Source: [Flexibacter] sp. ATCC 35103 (GTDB taxonomy: Bacteria > Bacteroidota > Bacteroidia > Flavobacteriales > Flavobacteriaceae). Taken from it: DNA of 64,000 nucleotides. The DNA lies in contig NZ_MTQF01000001.1 in the NCBI RefSeq assembly GCF_001975985.1, forward strand, positions 580,943-644,942. Reading direction: 5' to 3'. A model generated the notes under the pieces. The model had not been told where the DNA came from. It saw only the letters and a list, made by a program, of their open reading frames with translations, and made no database searches. Positions 1-7,504 of the stretch are shown piece after piece (the stretch's first letter is position 1; each line of letters begins with the position of its first letter). The translations under genes and the position numbers were made by a program.

Positions 1-1269
1 ATTATGAAGCAAGTCTTTTACTTTATTGAATTTTACCGCTGCAAACGAAATAAAGTCTTTTACCTCGATTAAACCTAAATCGCCTTTCTCCAGTTTTCCT
101 TTTTGAGAAAAGAAACCAACAATATCAATTTTATTCAGTTTTGTTTTCTTTCCGCCACTAATATAAATAGTTTGATATTCTGGTGGTTTTGGTAAAGTTG
201 TTGCGTTTTCAACCTTTAAAACTTCCATTCCATAGTCGATATAATCTAATTGTTTTTCACTTTCATGAATGATAATATACGCCGTTCCAGAAGCTTGCAT
301 ACGTGCTGTACGACCGTTACGATGTGTAAATTCATCTTCTTTAAGCGGTAAATGATAATGAATTACGTGTTTCATCTCCGGAATATCCAGTCCACGAGCC
401 GCTAAATCAGTTGTGATTAAGTAGCTCATACTACCGTTTCTAAACTGGATCAAAGCACGTTCGCGTTCATCCTGATCCATTCCGCCATGATAATAAGTAG
501 CGTAAATTCCTTTTTCGTTCAAAGTATCACTAATACGTTCTGCCGCATCACGATGATTACAGAATATAATAGCCGATTGCGATTTCAACGAACAAATCAA
601 ATTAAACAAACTTCCTAATTTGTCTTTAGAAGGCGAAACAATCATTTTCATCGAAAGATTCGTTTTCTCTTCCTGCTCCGGAATAAAATCCAAAACCGTA
701 GGATTTACGACTCTTGTATATCTTGGAATCTCAATATCTGAAGTTGCCGAAACCAAAACACGTTTGTTCAGTTTCGTCAATTTACCAATGATATAAGACA
801 TTTGCTCATGGAAACCCAATTGCAATGATTTATCAAATTCGTCCAGAATTAAAGTCTGAATTTTATCTGTTCTAAAAGTATCTCTGTCAATATGATCTGC
901 AATTCTTCCCGGCGTTCCTATTAAAACTGCTGGTGGATTGCTAAGGTTTTTAATTTCAGTATCAATCGAATGTCCGCCATAACAAATGTTTACTTTGTAT
1001 TGCGTTCCCATTTTTTTCCAAACCTGCTCGATCTGCAAACCCAATTCGCGCGAAGGCACTAAAATCAAGCACTGAACCGAAAGTATCTCAGGTTGTAATA
1101 ACTCTAAAACAGGCAGTAAAAAAGCCAGTGTTTTTCCTGATCCTGTAGGCGAAAGTAGTAATACATTGTTATCGTTTAAAATTGCGTCTTGAGCAACTTC
1201 CTGCATTTCGTTTAGGCTTTCGATTCCTAAATTCAAAAGTATGTTGTTGGAATGGTGATTTTTATTCAT
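1..1269 (-). CDS. DEAD-box ATP-dependent RNA helicase, DbpA-like (3' end beyond window)
   Basis: Partial gene: the ATG is at 1267-1269 on the minus strand and 423 codons are open to the window edge. The protein shows a Q motif (LNEMQ), Walker A as SPTGSGKT, a motif II that reads DEFD rather than DEAD, motif III SAT, the YYHGGMDQ region and motif VI HRNGRTAR. The visible C-terminus (IDIVGFFSQKGKL) looks like the DbpA RNA-binding domain, which in DbpA proteins targets 23S rRNA hairpin 92, so a role in 50S ribosome assembly is inferred. Acts in the cytoplasm. The upstream spacer holds CTGAAAC-type repeats and the divergent M14 peptidase gene. Helicase identity is sure; the DbpA subgroup is likely. 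Confidence 0.93.
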   Translation of the reverse strand, partial: MNKNHHSNNILLNLGIESLNEMQEVAQDAILNDNNVLLLSPTGSGKTLAFLLPVLELLQPEILSVQCLILVPSRELGLQIEQVWKKMGTQYKVNICYGGHSIDTEIKNLSNPPAVLIGTPGRIADHIDRDTFRTDKIQTLILDEFDKSLQLGFHEQMSYIIGKLTKLNKRVLVSATSDIEIPRYTRVVNPTVLDFIPEQEEKTNLSMKMIVSPSKDKLGSLFNLICSLKSQSAIIFCNHRDAAERISDTLNEKGIYATYYHGGMDQDERERALIQFRNGSMSYLITTDLAARGLDIPEMKHVIHYHLPLKEDEFTHRNGRTARMQASGTAYIIIHESEKQLDYIDYGMEVLKVENATTLPKPPEYQTIYISGGKKTKLNKIDIVGFFSQKGKLEKGDLGLIEVKDFISFAAVKFNKVKDLLHN

Positions 1270-1448
1270 TTTGCAAAAGTAGGTAAAAAAAGTTGTTTCA
1301 GGTTTTTCTGTTTTCAAGTTTCATGTTTATATACAAATAGTAAAAATGTTTCCCGTAGATTTTGCAGATCTGGCAGATTAATTTTTAATAAATAAAAAAT
1401 CCACTCAATCTGCAAAATTTGCGAGAGAAAAAAACTCAAAGCATTTCA

Positions 1449-1480
1449 ACCTGAAACCTGAAACAAATAAAACCTGAAAC
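1449..1480. repeat. Phased heptamer array (ACCTGAA type)
   Basis: Two perfect ACCTGAA units (1449-1462) followed by degenerate units and another AACCTGAAAC. The array sits where the -33 element of the following M14 gene promoter would be. Same family as arrays near 5297, 33174 and 40105. Function unknown. Confidence 0.6.
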
Positions 1481-1488
1481 AAAATTTC

Positions 1489-1496
1489 TATATTTG
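1489..1496 (+). promoter_or_regulatory. Candidate -7 element of the M14 peptidase promoter
   Basis: TATATTTG fits the Bacteroidota -7 consensus TAnnTTTG and lies 22 bases before the ATG at 1519. No clear TTG -33 element is seen because that position is occupied by the heptamer array. Confidence 0.5.
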
Positions 1497-1518
1497 ATTT
1501 CTATTTAAAACCAAAATC

Positions 1519-3246
1519 ATGAGATTTTTCACCATTATCATTTCACTTTTTACGCTTACCATTTTCGCTCAAAACAATAAAAAATACGATACTTTTTTTG
1601 AGAAAGGAAACGGAAATCAATCTGCTTCTTATGCAGAAACCATTGCTTATTTTAAACTTTTGGCAAATGATTTCCCTACGATTCAAATGAAAGAAATGGG
1701 CTTAACAGATTCTGGAGAACCTTTGCACATGATTGTTTACAATCCCGACAAGGAATTTGATTTTGAAAAAATCCAAAAAAACAAAGCAGTTCTTTTTATC
1801 AATAACGGAATCCACGCCGGAGAACCTGACGGAATCGACGCCACAATGCAATTTTATAGAGATCTTGCAACTGGGAAACTAAAAGCACCCAAAAATACGG
1901 TTCTGGTTACGATTCCGGTTTATAATATTGGCGGAGCTTTAAATAGAAATTCGACTACAAGAGCGAATCAGGACGGACCGGAAATTTATGGATTTAGAGG
2001 AAACGCCAGAAACTATGATTTAAATCGCGATTTAATGAAATCTGACACTCGAAATACAAAGAGTTTTGTCGAAATTTTCCAGAAAATAAATGCCGATGTT
2101 TTTATTGATAATCACGTGAGTAATGGCTCAGATTATCAATACAAACTGACTTATATTATGACGCAACATAATAAGTTAGGAACTGTTTTGGGTGATTTCC
2201 TGAATAACGAAATGATGCCGGCACTAGTAAAAGATTTACAACAAAAAAAGATTGAAACTACGCCATATGTAGATTCTTTTAAAGATACACCGGACAAAGG
2301 TTTTGGTCAGTTTGTTGATAGTCCGCGATATACAACCGGTTATACTTCGTTGTTTAATACAATTGGTTTTGTAGTAGAAACACATATGCTTAAAAAATAT
2401 GCCGAACGTGTAAAAATGACGTACGAATACACCAAATCGACTTTGGATTTTACAGATGCTAATTATCAAAAAATCAAAGCGCTTCGTGTGAAAAATTTAG
2501 AGCAATATCAGCCTAAAAAGCCCTATACTTTAAAATGGGAATTAGACAGTACAAAAGCAACCACATTTTCGTTTTTAGGATATGAAGCAAGCTACAAAAA
2601 AAGCGAAGCCACAACAGGAAATCGCTTGTATTATGACCGAAGCAAACCATACAAAAAAGATGTTCCGTATATCAAGGAATTCAAATCAGTAAAAGATGTT
2701 GTTATTCCGTCTGCTTATATCATTCCGCGTGGTTATTGGAATATTATTGATCTCCTGAAGAATAACAATATCAGTTATTCTCAGCTTAAAAACGATACAA
2801 TTATAGCAGTCGAAAGCTATAAAATTGCTGATTTTAAAACGGTTCAAAATGCTTACGAAGGACATTATTTGCATTACAATACAACCTTAAATTCTAAAGT
2901 TATAAAAATGGCTTTCGCCAAAGGTGACTATGTAGTTTCAACAAACCAAAAAGGGGTAAAATATTTAGTTGAAGCTTTTGAGCCAGAAGGTGTTGATTCG
3001 TTCTTTAACTGGAATTTCTTCGATCCTATTTTACAGCAAAAAGAACATTACTCAGAATATATTTTTGAAGATACGGCTGCAAAACTTCTAAAAGAAAATC
3101 CAGTCCTAAAAGCCGAATTAGAAACTAAAAAACAAAACGACCGCGAATTTGCTAAAAATGCTGAAGCACAATTAAGCTGGATTTATAAAAATTCTGTCCA
3201 TTATGAAAAAGCGCATTTGCAATATCCTGTTTATCGTGTTTTGTAG
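1519..3246 (+). CDS. Secreted M14-family zinc carboxypeptidase-like protein
   Basis: A 575-residue protein with an N-terminal signal peptide (MRFFTIIISLFTLTIFAQ). The M14 zinc site is readable: H99 and E102 in IHAGEPDG, H199 in FIDNHVSNG, and a candidate general-base glutamate E287 in VVETHML. NYDLNRD resembles the substrate-binding stretch of the family. These enzymes are metallocarboxypeptidases that trim peptides or modify side-chain amides; the exact substrate cannot be told. The C-terminal 250 residues carry no motif I recognise and are probably a beta-rich accessory region. It stands alone, with its own -7 element just upstream. Probably periplasmic or exported. Confidence 0.85.
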   Translation: MRFFTIIISLFTLTIFAQNNKKYDTFFEKGNGNQSASYAETIAYFKLLANDFPTIQMKEMGLTDSGEPLHMIVYNPDKEFDFEKIQKNKAVLFINNGIHAGEPDGIDATMQFYRDLATGKLKAPKNTVLVTIPVYNIGGALNRNSTTRANQDGPEIYGFRGNARNYDLNRDLMKSDTRNTKSFVEIFQKINADVFIDNHVSNGSDYQYKLTYIMTQHNKLGTVLGDFLNNEMMPALVKDLQQKKIETTPYVDSFKDTPDKGFGQFVDSPRYTTGYTSLFNTIGFVVETHMLKKYAERVKMTYEYTKSTLDFTDANYQKIKALRVKNLEQYQPKKPYTLKWELDSTKATTFSFLGYEASYKKSEATTGNRLYYDRSKPYKKDVPYIKEFKSVKDVVIPSAYIIPRGYWNIIDLLKNNNISYSQLKNDTIIAVESYKIADFKTVQNAYEGHYLHYNTTLNSKVIKMAFAKGDYVVSTNQKGVKYLVEAFEPEGVDSFFNWNFFDPILQQKEHYSEYIFEDTAAKLLKENPVLKAELETKKQNDREFAKNAEAQLSWIYKNSVHYEKAHLQYPVYRVL

Positions 3247-3383
3247 GTTTTTGCAACCGGTAAGATTTTTTAATTTTTGATTGTGTTGAAAAACACAAAG
3301 CTTTATGTTTAGAGCTTTTAAAGTTTTAAACTTTGACAAAGATGGATGAGAAAAATTAAATTTAATTGTATTTCGGTTTATTA

Positions 3384-3430
3384 CTGTGCGAAGTCTCCCG
3401 ACTTTGTACACGTTCCTATATTCCATTCCG
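3384..3430 (+). repeat. 47-bp dispersed intergenic repeat, copy 1
   Basis: Matches 4164-4210 at 44 of 47 positions by eye. It begins CTGTGCGAAG and ends TTCCATTCCG. The first half recurs inverted at 4246-4274. Confidence 0.8.
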
Positions 3431-3530
3431 ATCTTTTTATTGTACGAATATTGAAGTTCATTTAACGACATAGCCCCCACAAAAATAAGCTAATAGTAAT
3501 CGGTAATATAGATGAAGTTTTTATTCATAC

Positions 3531-3555
3531 AAAAAAATATCCAAACTTGGATATT
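3531..3555 (-). terminator. Intrinsic terminator of the leftward hypothetical gene
   Basis: AATATCCAA/TTGGATATT hairpin with a run of seven T on the minus strand, ten bases past the stop of the gene at 3565-4041. Confidence 0.75.
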
Positions 3556-3564
3556 CTTACTTGT

Positions 3565-4041
3565 TTACTTTTTTGCGTAATTGAATAATGTGTAATCTAT
3601 TCCTTTGATTTTTACTGTATTTACTACATTTGTATTGTCTAAAATTATTCTGTCAATTTTTTCCTGTTCAAAGTCAGAATCTTTAATAATAACATTAAAC
3701 TCATTCAATTTAGCTTGTTCCAACAATTCCAAATTATCAGCATTTACAAAATTATACTTCCAAACGTCCTCAATTATAAAATATTTTAATATAAAAGTGT
3801 TTGACTTATTAATAACTTCCAAATCATTTATTGAGTGAAGTTGTATCTTAGAAGCATTAAGATCATAAAAAAAGGCATCAATACCATCAATCAGCAAATA
3901 GTTACTGTCTTGTAGATTTAATATTTTAGTATTATTATCAATTATTTTAAACCCAGTCAATTCCAATTCACTAAGATGAGGTATTATTAAATTGTGTAAT
4001 TTGATTTTAATTTTATCGATACTTGCAGGCGTATTACTCAT
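3565..4041 (-). CDS. Hypothetical protein, 158 aa
   Basis: I do not recognise a family. The protein is soluble in appearance, with no signal peptide or membrane segment, rich in Asn, Asp, Ile and Leu, and reads as alternating short beta strands (for example YLLIDGIDAFFYDL, IQLHSINDLEVI, VNTVKIKGIDYTLF). It could be a small beta-sheet protein. A promoter-like CAAAATTA (minus strand TAATTTTG) at 4068-4075 and a terminator at 3531-3555 frame it as a monocistronic unit, which supports it as a real gene. It sits between two repeat-rich spacers and is more AT-rich than neighbouring core genes, so it may be accessory. No function proposed. Confidence 0.7.
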   Translation of the reverse strand: MSNTPASIDKIKIKLHNLIIPHLSELELTGFKIIDNNTKILNLQDSNYLLIDGIDAFFYDLNASKIQLHSINDLEVINKSNTFILKYFIIEDVWKYNFVNADNLELLEQAKLNEFNVIIKDSDFEQEKIDRIILDNTNVVNTVKIKGIDYTLFNYAKK

Positions 4042-4067
4042 CGTTTTCTTTTTTTAATTAGTTTTTA

Positions 4068-4100
4068 CAAAATTACATTATTTTCAGTAAATTCAGACAA
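4068..4100 (-). promoter_or_regulatory. Candidate promoter of the hypothetical gene
   Basis: On the minus strand TAATTTTG (4068-4075) fits TAnnTTTG; TTG at 4098-4100 lies 22 bases upstream. The -7 element ends 26 bases before the ATG at 4041. Confidence 0.5.
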
Positions 4101-4160
4101 CCCCATTCAATTGATATTTCTGTATTTGATAACAAACACCCTTCCACGAATTGTTCGCAA

Positions 4161-4274
4161 TTGCTGTGCGAAGCCTCCTGACTTCGTACACGTTCCTATA
4201 TTCCATTCCGTTTTTTTTGATCCTCTTTGTGAATTATTGTAGTGGGTACGAAGTCAGGAGACTTCGCAAAGCAA
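4161..4274. repeat. Dispersed repeat copy 2 with inverted partner
   Basis: The copy at 4164-4210 repeats 3384-3430. Its first 29 bases (4161-4189) are matched in inverted orientation at 4246-4274 (27 of 29), so the whole element could form a long hairpin with a 56-base loop. It may be a small non-autonomous or REP-like element; no open frame inside. Confidence 0.75.
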
Positions 4275-4338
4275 TCAGCAAAGTGAACATTTTGTAGATC
4301 TGGGTGTTTAGAAACGCTTTGCTCGAAATGAAACTTTC

Positions 4339-4416
4339 GCCCTTACAGGGCTAAACAATAATCGTAATTTTATCATAGTGCTTTGCACCATGCTATTGCT
4401 AAAGCTCTTTCAGAGC
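4339..4416. repeat. Cluster of three short perfect hairpins
   Basis: Three stems with three-base loops follow one another: GCCCTTACAGGGC (4339-4351), GTGCTTTGCAC (4378-4388) and GCTCTTTCAGAGC (4404-4416). The spacing and similar design look like a REP-type element rather than chance. No gene covers them. Confidence 0.6.
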
Positions 4417-4492
4417 AAAAAAATCTGATAGTTATTTTTAAGTACGATGGAGAAAACATAGTTTTAAATAATAACATTAAACTAAATAGCAT

Positions 4493-4528
4493 AAAAAGCC
4501 CGATGAATACAAATTCATCAGGCTTTTT
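4493..4528. terminator. Hairpin terminator, duplicated remnant copy
   Basis: AAAAAGCC...GGCTTTTT with a GATGAAT/ATTCATC stem; A- and T-tracts on both sides make it usable in either direction. It belongs to the left copy of the local duplication. Confidence 0.7.
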
Positions 4529-4623
4529 AAATTCTACAAAGAATAAAAAAACTTTTTATCCTTCAATATATTTTGTAAAAACTCATCCGATAGCGATAAC
4601 CAAAACGTTGAGCCAAATAGCAC

Positions 4624-4666
4624 AAAAAAAGCCTAATAAACGTAAACTCTTATTAGGCTTTTTTTT
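4624..4666. terminator. Intrinsic terminator of the XRE regulator gene
   Basis: AGCCTAATAA/TTATTAGGCT stem flanked by A- and T-runs, 22 bases beyond the stop codon. Its stem and loop resemble the terminator at 5400-5442. Confidence 0.85.
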
Positions 4667-4688
4667 AAATTCTACAAAGAATAAAAAA

Positions 4689-5108
4689 CTATTTATCCTT
4701 CAATATATTTTGCAAAAACTCAACTTTCTCTTTTTCAGCCTGAACTAAACGTTCGTACAATTTTTTATTTTCTTCATAAGCTTCAACTAACTTATCGAGT
4801 GGATTAAAATTACAAGTATTATTGGTTCCGAAATTAGTTCCATGACTTCCACTATTATCGTAGAAATTATTAAAAAAATTAATTGCAGCTTCGTCTGAAA
4901 AATTTTTAAGCGCTTCAACACTTACTCCCAAGGCTTTTGCTACTTCTGCAAGTCTTTCGTCATCGATGGTTTCGCTGTTTTCAAGAGCCGATATAGTTTG
5001 TTGGCTAGTTCCTAAAGCTTGTGCCAAAGCTTCTTGCTTCATGTCACGAAGTTCACGAATTCGGCTAATTTTTCGCCCTATATGATTTTGTTTTGTTAGT
5101 GTGCTCAT
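4689..5108 (-). CDS. XRE-family helix-turn-helix regulator
   Basis: 139 residues. Residues about 10-65 form a Cro/C1-type HTH (KISRIRELRDMKQEALAQAL, then GTSQQTISALENSE as the recognition part). The rest is an Asn-rich linker and a C-terminal coiled-coil-like helix (KLVEAYEENKKLYERLVQAEKE) that probably oligomerises. Such stand-alone XRE proteins are common in Flavobacteriia; the regulon is not evident and no toxin gene is adjacent, so it is not an obvious antitoxin. The promoter lies so close that the mRNA is predicted to be leaderless. The last codons and terminator have been duplicated downstream. Confidence 0.88.
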   Translation of the reverse strand: MSTLTKQNHIGRKISRIRELRDMKQEALAQALGTSQQTISALENSETIDDERLAEVAKALGVSVEALKNFSDEAAINFFNNFYDNSGSHGTNFGTNNTCNFNPLDKLVEAYEENKKLYERLVQAEKEKVEFLQNILKDK

Positions 5109-5112
5109 AATT

Positions 5113-5143
5113 CAAAGATACTGTTAAGGGTAATAATAGGCAA
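5113..5143 (-). promoter_or_regulatory. Promoter of the XRE gene, predicted leaderless transcript
   Basis: Minus-strand TTG (5141-5143), 20-base spacer, TATCTTTG (5113-5120), then AATT and the ATG at 5108. The -7 element ends only four bases before the start codon, leaving no room for a ribosome binding site. Confidence 0.7.
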
Positions 5144-5547
5144 TAGATAAAAAACAAATTTTGTGATGTACGATACCAACAAAATGATTTGTATACTAAC
5201 AATGTATTACTTATTGTACTAAACAAAAATACGATTTTTGAGACATGAAATAGTTAAAATGAGAAATTATAAAACGCTTGACTTCTAGCAAAAAAACCTA
5301 AAACGTGAAACTTTAAACAAATTTTCTACTCAAAGTGCAGCTTTGCGTGAGGGATAGAGCTAAGCTACCGAAGTAGCAGCGAAAGCCCGACAGCAATTAA
5401 AAAAAGACCTAATGAACGCAAAGTTCATTAGGTCTTTTTTTAATTGGTGGCACGCCCAAACTATGCTTCTAAGTCGCTAAGTCACTAAGATTAGAAAATC
5501 TGTATTCTATTTTTTATAATCTTGCTTCTTGATTCTTTCTTCTTCTT
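5121..5547. other. Intergenic spacer with repeats and a terminator
   Basis: Between the XRE promoter and the end of the Nudix gene. It holds heptamer units (5297-5317), a GAAAGCCCGAC-type dispersed element (about 5340-5395), a strong terminator (5400-5442), octamers CTAAGTCG/CTAAGTCA/CTAAGATT (5469-5492) and TCTTNNT heptamers up to the Nudix stop codon (5520-5547). No coding sequence is supported. Confidence 0.6.
5400..5442. terminator. Bidirectional hairpin terminator downstream of the Nudix gene
   Basis: AAAAAGACCTAATGAAC, short loop, GTTCATTAGGTCTTTTTTT. It ends leftward transcription from the Nudix gene before the XRE promoter. Confidence 0.85.
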
Positions 5548-6150
5548 CTAAGAAACTGTATTCTCTTCTTCAAACAATAATTTAATGTTTTCGTAGGAGT
5601 TTTTTAAGGCTTCCTTGATTTGCTCGGGGTTTAACCAGGCTACTTTTTCGATGCCTTCTTCGGCTTGACCATGAGGAATTCCGTCAAAATCTGATTGCAT
5701 TTCGAACCAATGTGTGATTTTGAGTTTGTATTTTCCGTTGCGTTTAAAAACGTGGTAGGTTTTTTCGAGTTTATTGGTGATTCTAAGCTTGCCTACTCCG
5801 GTTTCTTCTTCGACTTCACGCATTGCGGTGTCTTCAATTTCTTCTCCTTTTTCGATTCCGCCCTTTGGTAAATCCCATTTTCCGTTCCTGAAAATAAAAA
5901 GAACCTCGCCTTTTTTATTGTATACAAGTCCTCCACCCGCTTTGTTTACAGGGATTTTGGCCTTGAGCGTCTTCATAATTTCCTTTTCGTCAGGATAATA
6001 CAAATAAGCCTTTTGAATTTTATTTTGAAACATTTTGACTATAAGATGCTCGATATCAATACTCTCTAACAAGAATAATTGAAAATCAGTCTCTCTCGAG
6101 ATCTCATTTGTCAAAAAAAGTGGTTTGTCGTTCACAAAAACTTTATACAT
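5548..6150 (-). CDS. Nudix hydrolase
   Basis: 200 residues with a complete Nudix box from about residue 97 (GGIEKGEEIEDT, then REVEEETGV), giving the catalytic REVxEE glutamates that bind divalent metal and cleave nucleoside diphosphates linked to another moiety. The C-terminal part (THWFEMQ, EEGIEKVAWL) matches the usual Nudix fold. The N-terminal 65 residues are outside the core and unassigned. The substrate cannot be deduced. It starts seven bases from pyrE on the opposite strand, so the two promoters overlap the other gene. Cytoplasmic. Confidence 0.9.
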   Translation of the reverse strand: MYKVFVNDKPLFLTNEISRETDFQLFLLESIDIEHLIVKMFQNKIQKAYLYYPDEKEIMKTLKAKIPVNKAGGGLVYNKKGEVLFIFRNGKWDLPKGGIEKGEEIEDTAMREVEEETGVGKLRITNKLEKTYHVFKRNGKYKLKITHWFEMQSDFDGIPHGQAEEGIEKVAWLNPEQIKEALKNSYENIKLLFEEENTVS

Positions 6151-6153
6151 TTG
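6124..6153 (+). promoter_or_regulatory. pyrE promoter inside the Nudix start, predicted leaderless
   Basis: TTTG (6124-6127), 18-base spacer, TACATTTG (6146-6153), then TACT and the pyrE ATG at 6158. It matches the Bacteroidota TTTG/TAnnTTTG promoter and overlaps the Nudix start codon at 6148-6150. Confidence 0.75.
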
Positions 6154-6157
6154 TACT

Positions 6158-6808
6158 ATGATTTTTAATAAAGATACTGCCGAAAAAACAGCCGAATTGC
6201 TTTTGCAAATAAATGCAATTAAATTGAATCCCGAAAATCCTTTTACATGGGCTTCTGGTTGGAAATCTCCTATTTATTGCGATAATAGGTTAATTCTTTC
6301 ATTTCCTAGCATCCGAAACTATGTTCGTGATGAGTTTGCGAAAAATATTGAAAAACAATTTGGGAAACCAGATGTGATTGCCGGTGTTGCCACTGGTGCT
6401 ATTGGAGTTGGGATTCTTGTTGCTGAAAGCCTTGGATTGCCATTTGTATATGTGCGTCCGGAAGCCAAAAAACACGGAAGGCAAAATCAAGTGGAAGGTT
6501 TTTTACAAAAAGGTCAAAATGTTGTTGTTGTCGAAGATTTAATAAGCACAGGAAACAGCAGTTTGATGGCTGTAGAAGCTTTACGTAACGAAGGCGCCAA
6601 TATAAAAGGAATGGCAGCAATTTTTACTTATGGCTTTAATGTTGCCGAAGAGAATTTTAAAAATGCTAATATCGATTTGTATACGCTAAGTAATTACGAA
6701 AACTTACTGGACTTAGCGGTTCAAAAACAATACATTACAGAAGATCAGCAATCGACTCTTTTAGAATGGAACGAGAGTCCATCTACCTGGGGACAAGAAG
6801 AAGAGTAA
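6158..6808 (+). CDS. pyrE: Orotate phosphoribosyltransferase
   Basis: 216 residues from the ATG at 6158. An in-frame start 33 bases upstream lies inside the Nudix gene and the promoter, so the shorter start is preferred. It transfers phosphoribose from PRPP to orotate to make OMP in pyrimidine synthesis. Visible signatures are the PRPP loop VVVVEDLISTGNSS, the flexible loop RPEAKKHGRQNQVEG and the N-terminal FTWASGWKSPIYCDNR typical of PyrE. An SRPBCC-fold gene follows 82 bases downstream in the same direction, an arrangement I know from Flavobacteriia. Confidence 0.96.
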   Translation: MIFNKDTAEKTAELLLQINAIKLNPENPFTWASGWKSPIYCDNRLILSFPSIRNYVRDEFAKNIEKQFGKPDVIAGVATGAIGVGILVAESLGLPFVYVRPEAKKHGRQNQVEGFLQKGQNVVVVEDLISTGNSSLMAVEALRNEGANIKGMAAIFTYGFNVAEENFKNANIDLYTLSNYENLLDLAVQKQYITEDQQSTLLEWNESPSTWGQEEE

Positions 6809-6890
6809 TTTTAGATTTTAATTAAACATAAAGCTTTCAGTCCCGATTGGGATTACGGTTAAAAAACAATAAAAGTTAAATAAAAAAAAT

Positions 6891-7283
6891 ATGAACTTAG
6901 AAAGTCCAAAAGTTACTGTTCAGAAATCAGCTCAAGATTTATTTGATTTATTGACTGATGTTAGGAATTATGAAAAATTAATGCCGGATAATATCGCTAA
7001 ATTTGAAGTGATTGGCGAAGATGCATTTATCTTTGGATTAAAAGGCATGCCGGAAATAAAACTTAAAATGAAGGATAAAACAGCACCAAACAAAATTGTT
7101 CTGGGAGCTGCAAGTGATAAACTTCCTTTTACTTTGGTTTCGAATATCGATAGTATTTCAGATAACGAAAGTGCTGTACAACTACAATTCGATGGCGAAT
7201 TTAATGCGATGATGGCTATGATGATCAAAGGGCCAATTAGTAAATTCATTGAGACTCTGGCCAATAACATGACAAAACTATAA
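6891..7283 (+). CDS. SRPBCC-fold protein
   Basis: 130 residues. The START/Bet v1-like pattern is visible: N-terminal strand ESPKVTVQKSAQDLFDLLTDVRNYEKLMPD, central strands and a long C-terminal helix (GPISKFIETLANNMTKL). Members bind hydrophobic ligands in a deep pocket; the ligand here is unknown. It follows pyrE in the same direction and ends with a terminator at 7337-7367, so it may be the second gene of a pyrE unit. No signal peptide; cytoplasmic. Confidence 0.8.
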   Translation: MNLESPKVTVQKSAQDLFDLLTDVRNYEKLMPDNIAKFEVIGEDAFIFGLKGMPEIKLKMKDKTAPNKIVLGAASDKLPFTLVSNIDSISDNESAVQLQFDGEFNAMMAMMIKGPISKFIETLANNMTKL

Positions 7284-7336
7284 TTAATTATTAATGGTAA
7301 ATTGTTAATTGTTAATTCTCGAATTACATAAAATTT

Positions 7337-7367
7337 AAAAGCCTGATTTTACAATCAGGCTTTTTTT
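7337..7367 (+). terminator. Terminator after the SRPBCC gene
   Basis: AAAAGCCTGATT/AATCAGGC stem and a seven-T run. Confidence 0.85.
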
Positions 7368-7453
7368 ATGATCGATTTTTTTTTAACGTAACAATTGTCA
7401 TTTCGAAGAATGAGAGATGGAGGCGTTATTTGACTTTAATAGTAAAGGAAAAA

Positions 7454-7493
7454 CCTTTGAACCTTAGTCACTTTCCCCCTTTGAACCTTTGAA
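7454..7493. repeat. Phased octamer array (CCTTTGAA type)
   Basis: Five consecutive 8-base units: CCTTTGAA, CCTTAGTC, ACTTTCCC, CCTTTGAA, CCTTTGAA. It lies between the convergent 3' ends of the SRPBCC gene and birA. Same family as the arrays in the thr operon. A GTCATTTCGA half-element of a second repeat family lies near 7392. Confidence 0.7.
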
Positions 7494-7504
7494 TGAACCT
7501 TCCT

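Larger units (their letters stand above)
3247..3564. other. Intergenic spacer with dispersed repeat and terminator
   Basis: No gene is supported here. The spacer holds one copy of a 47-bp dispersed repeat (3384-3430) and a hairpin (3531-3555) ending the leftward gene that follows. An open frame reads leftward through the repeat but has no start context or family resemblance. Confidence 0.6.
4484..4722. repeat. Tandem duplication of a terminator plus the 3' end of the XRE gene
   Basis: The segment from AAATAGCA through the terminator, AAATTCTACAAAG and the last codons of the XRE gene occurs twice, at about 4484-4584 and 4615-4722, with a period of 138 bases where the copies can be aligned. 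The left copy encodes the gene's final residues (FLQNILKDK) on the minus strand without its own stop at the same place. The left copy is therefore a remnant, not a functional gene. Confidence 0.75.

Noticed and set aside
3172..3480. Leftward open frame of about 100 codons through the end of the M14 gene and a repeat
   Set aside because: It overlaps the M14 gene antisense, runs through a dispersed repeat and has no family resemblance.
4383..4748. Rightward open frame of about 120 codons
   Set aside because: It is made of two terminators and the antisense of the XRE gene end; the repeated peptide reflects the DNA duplication.
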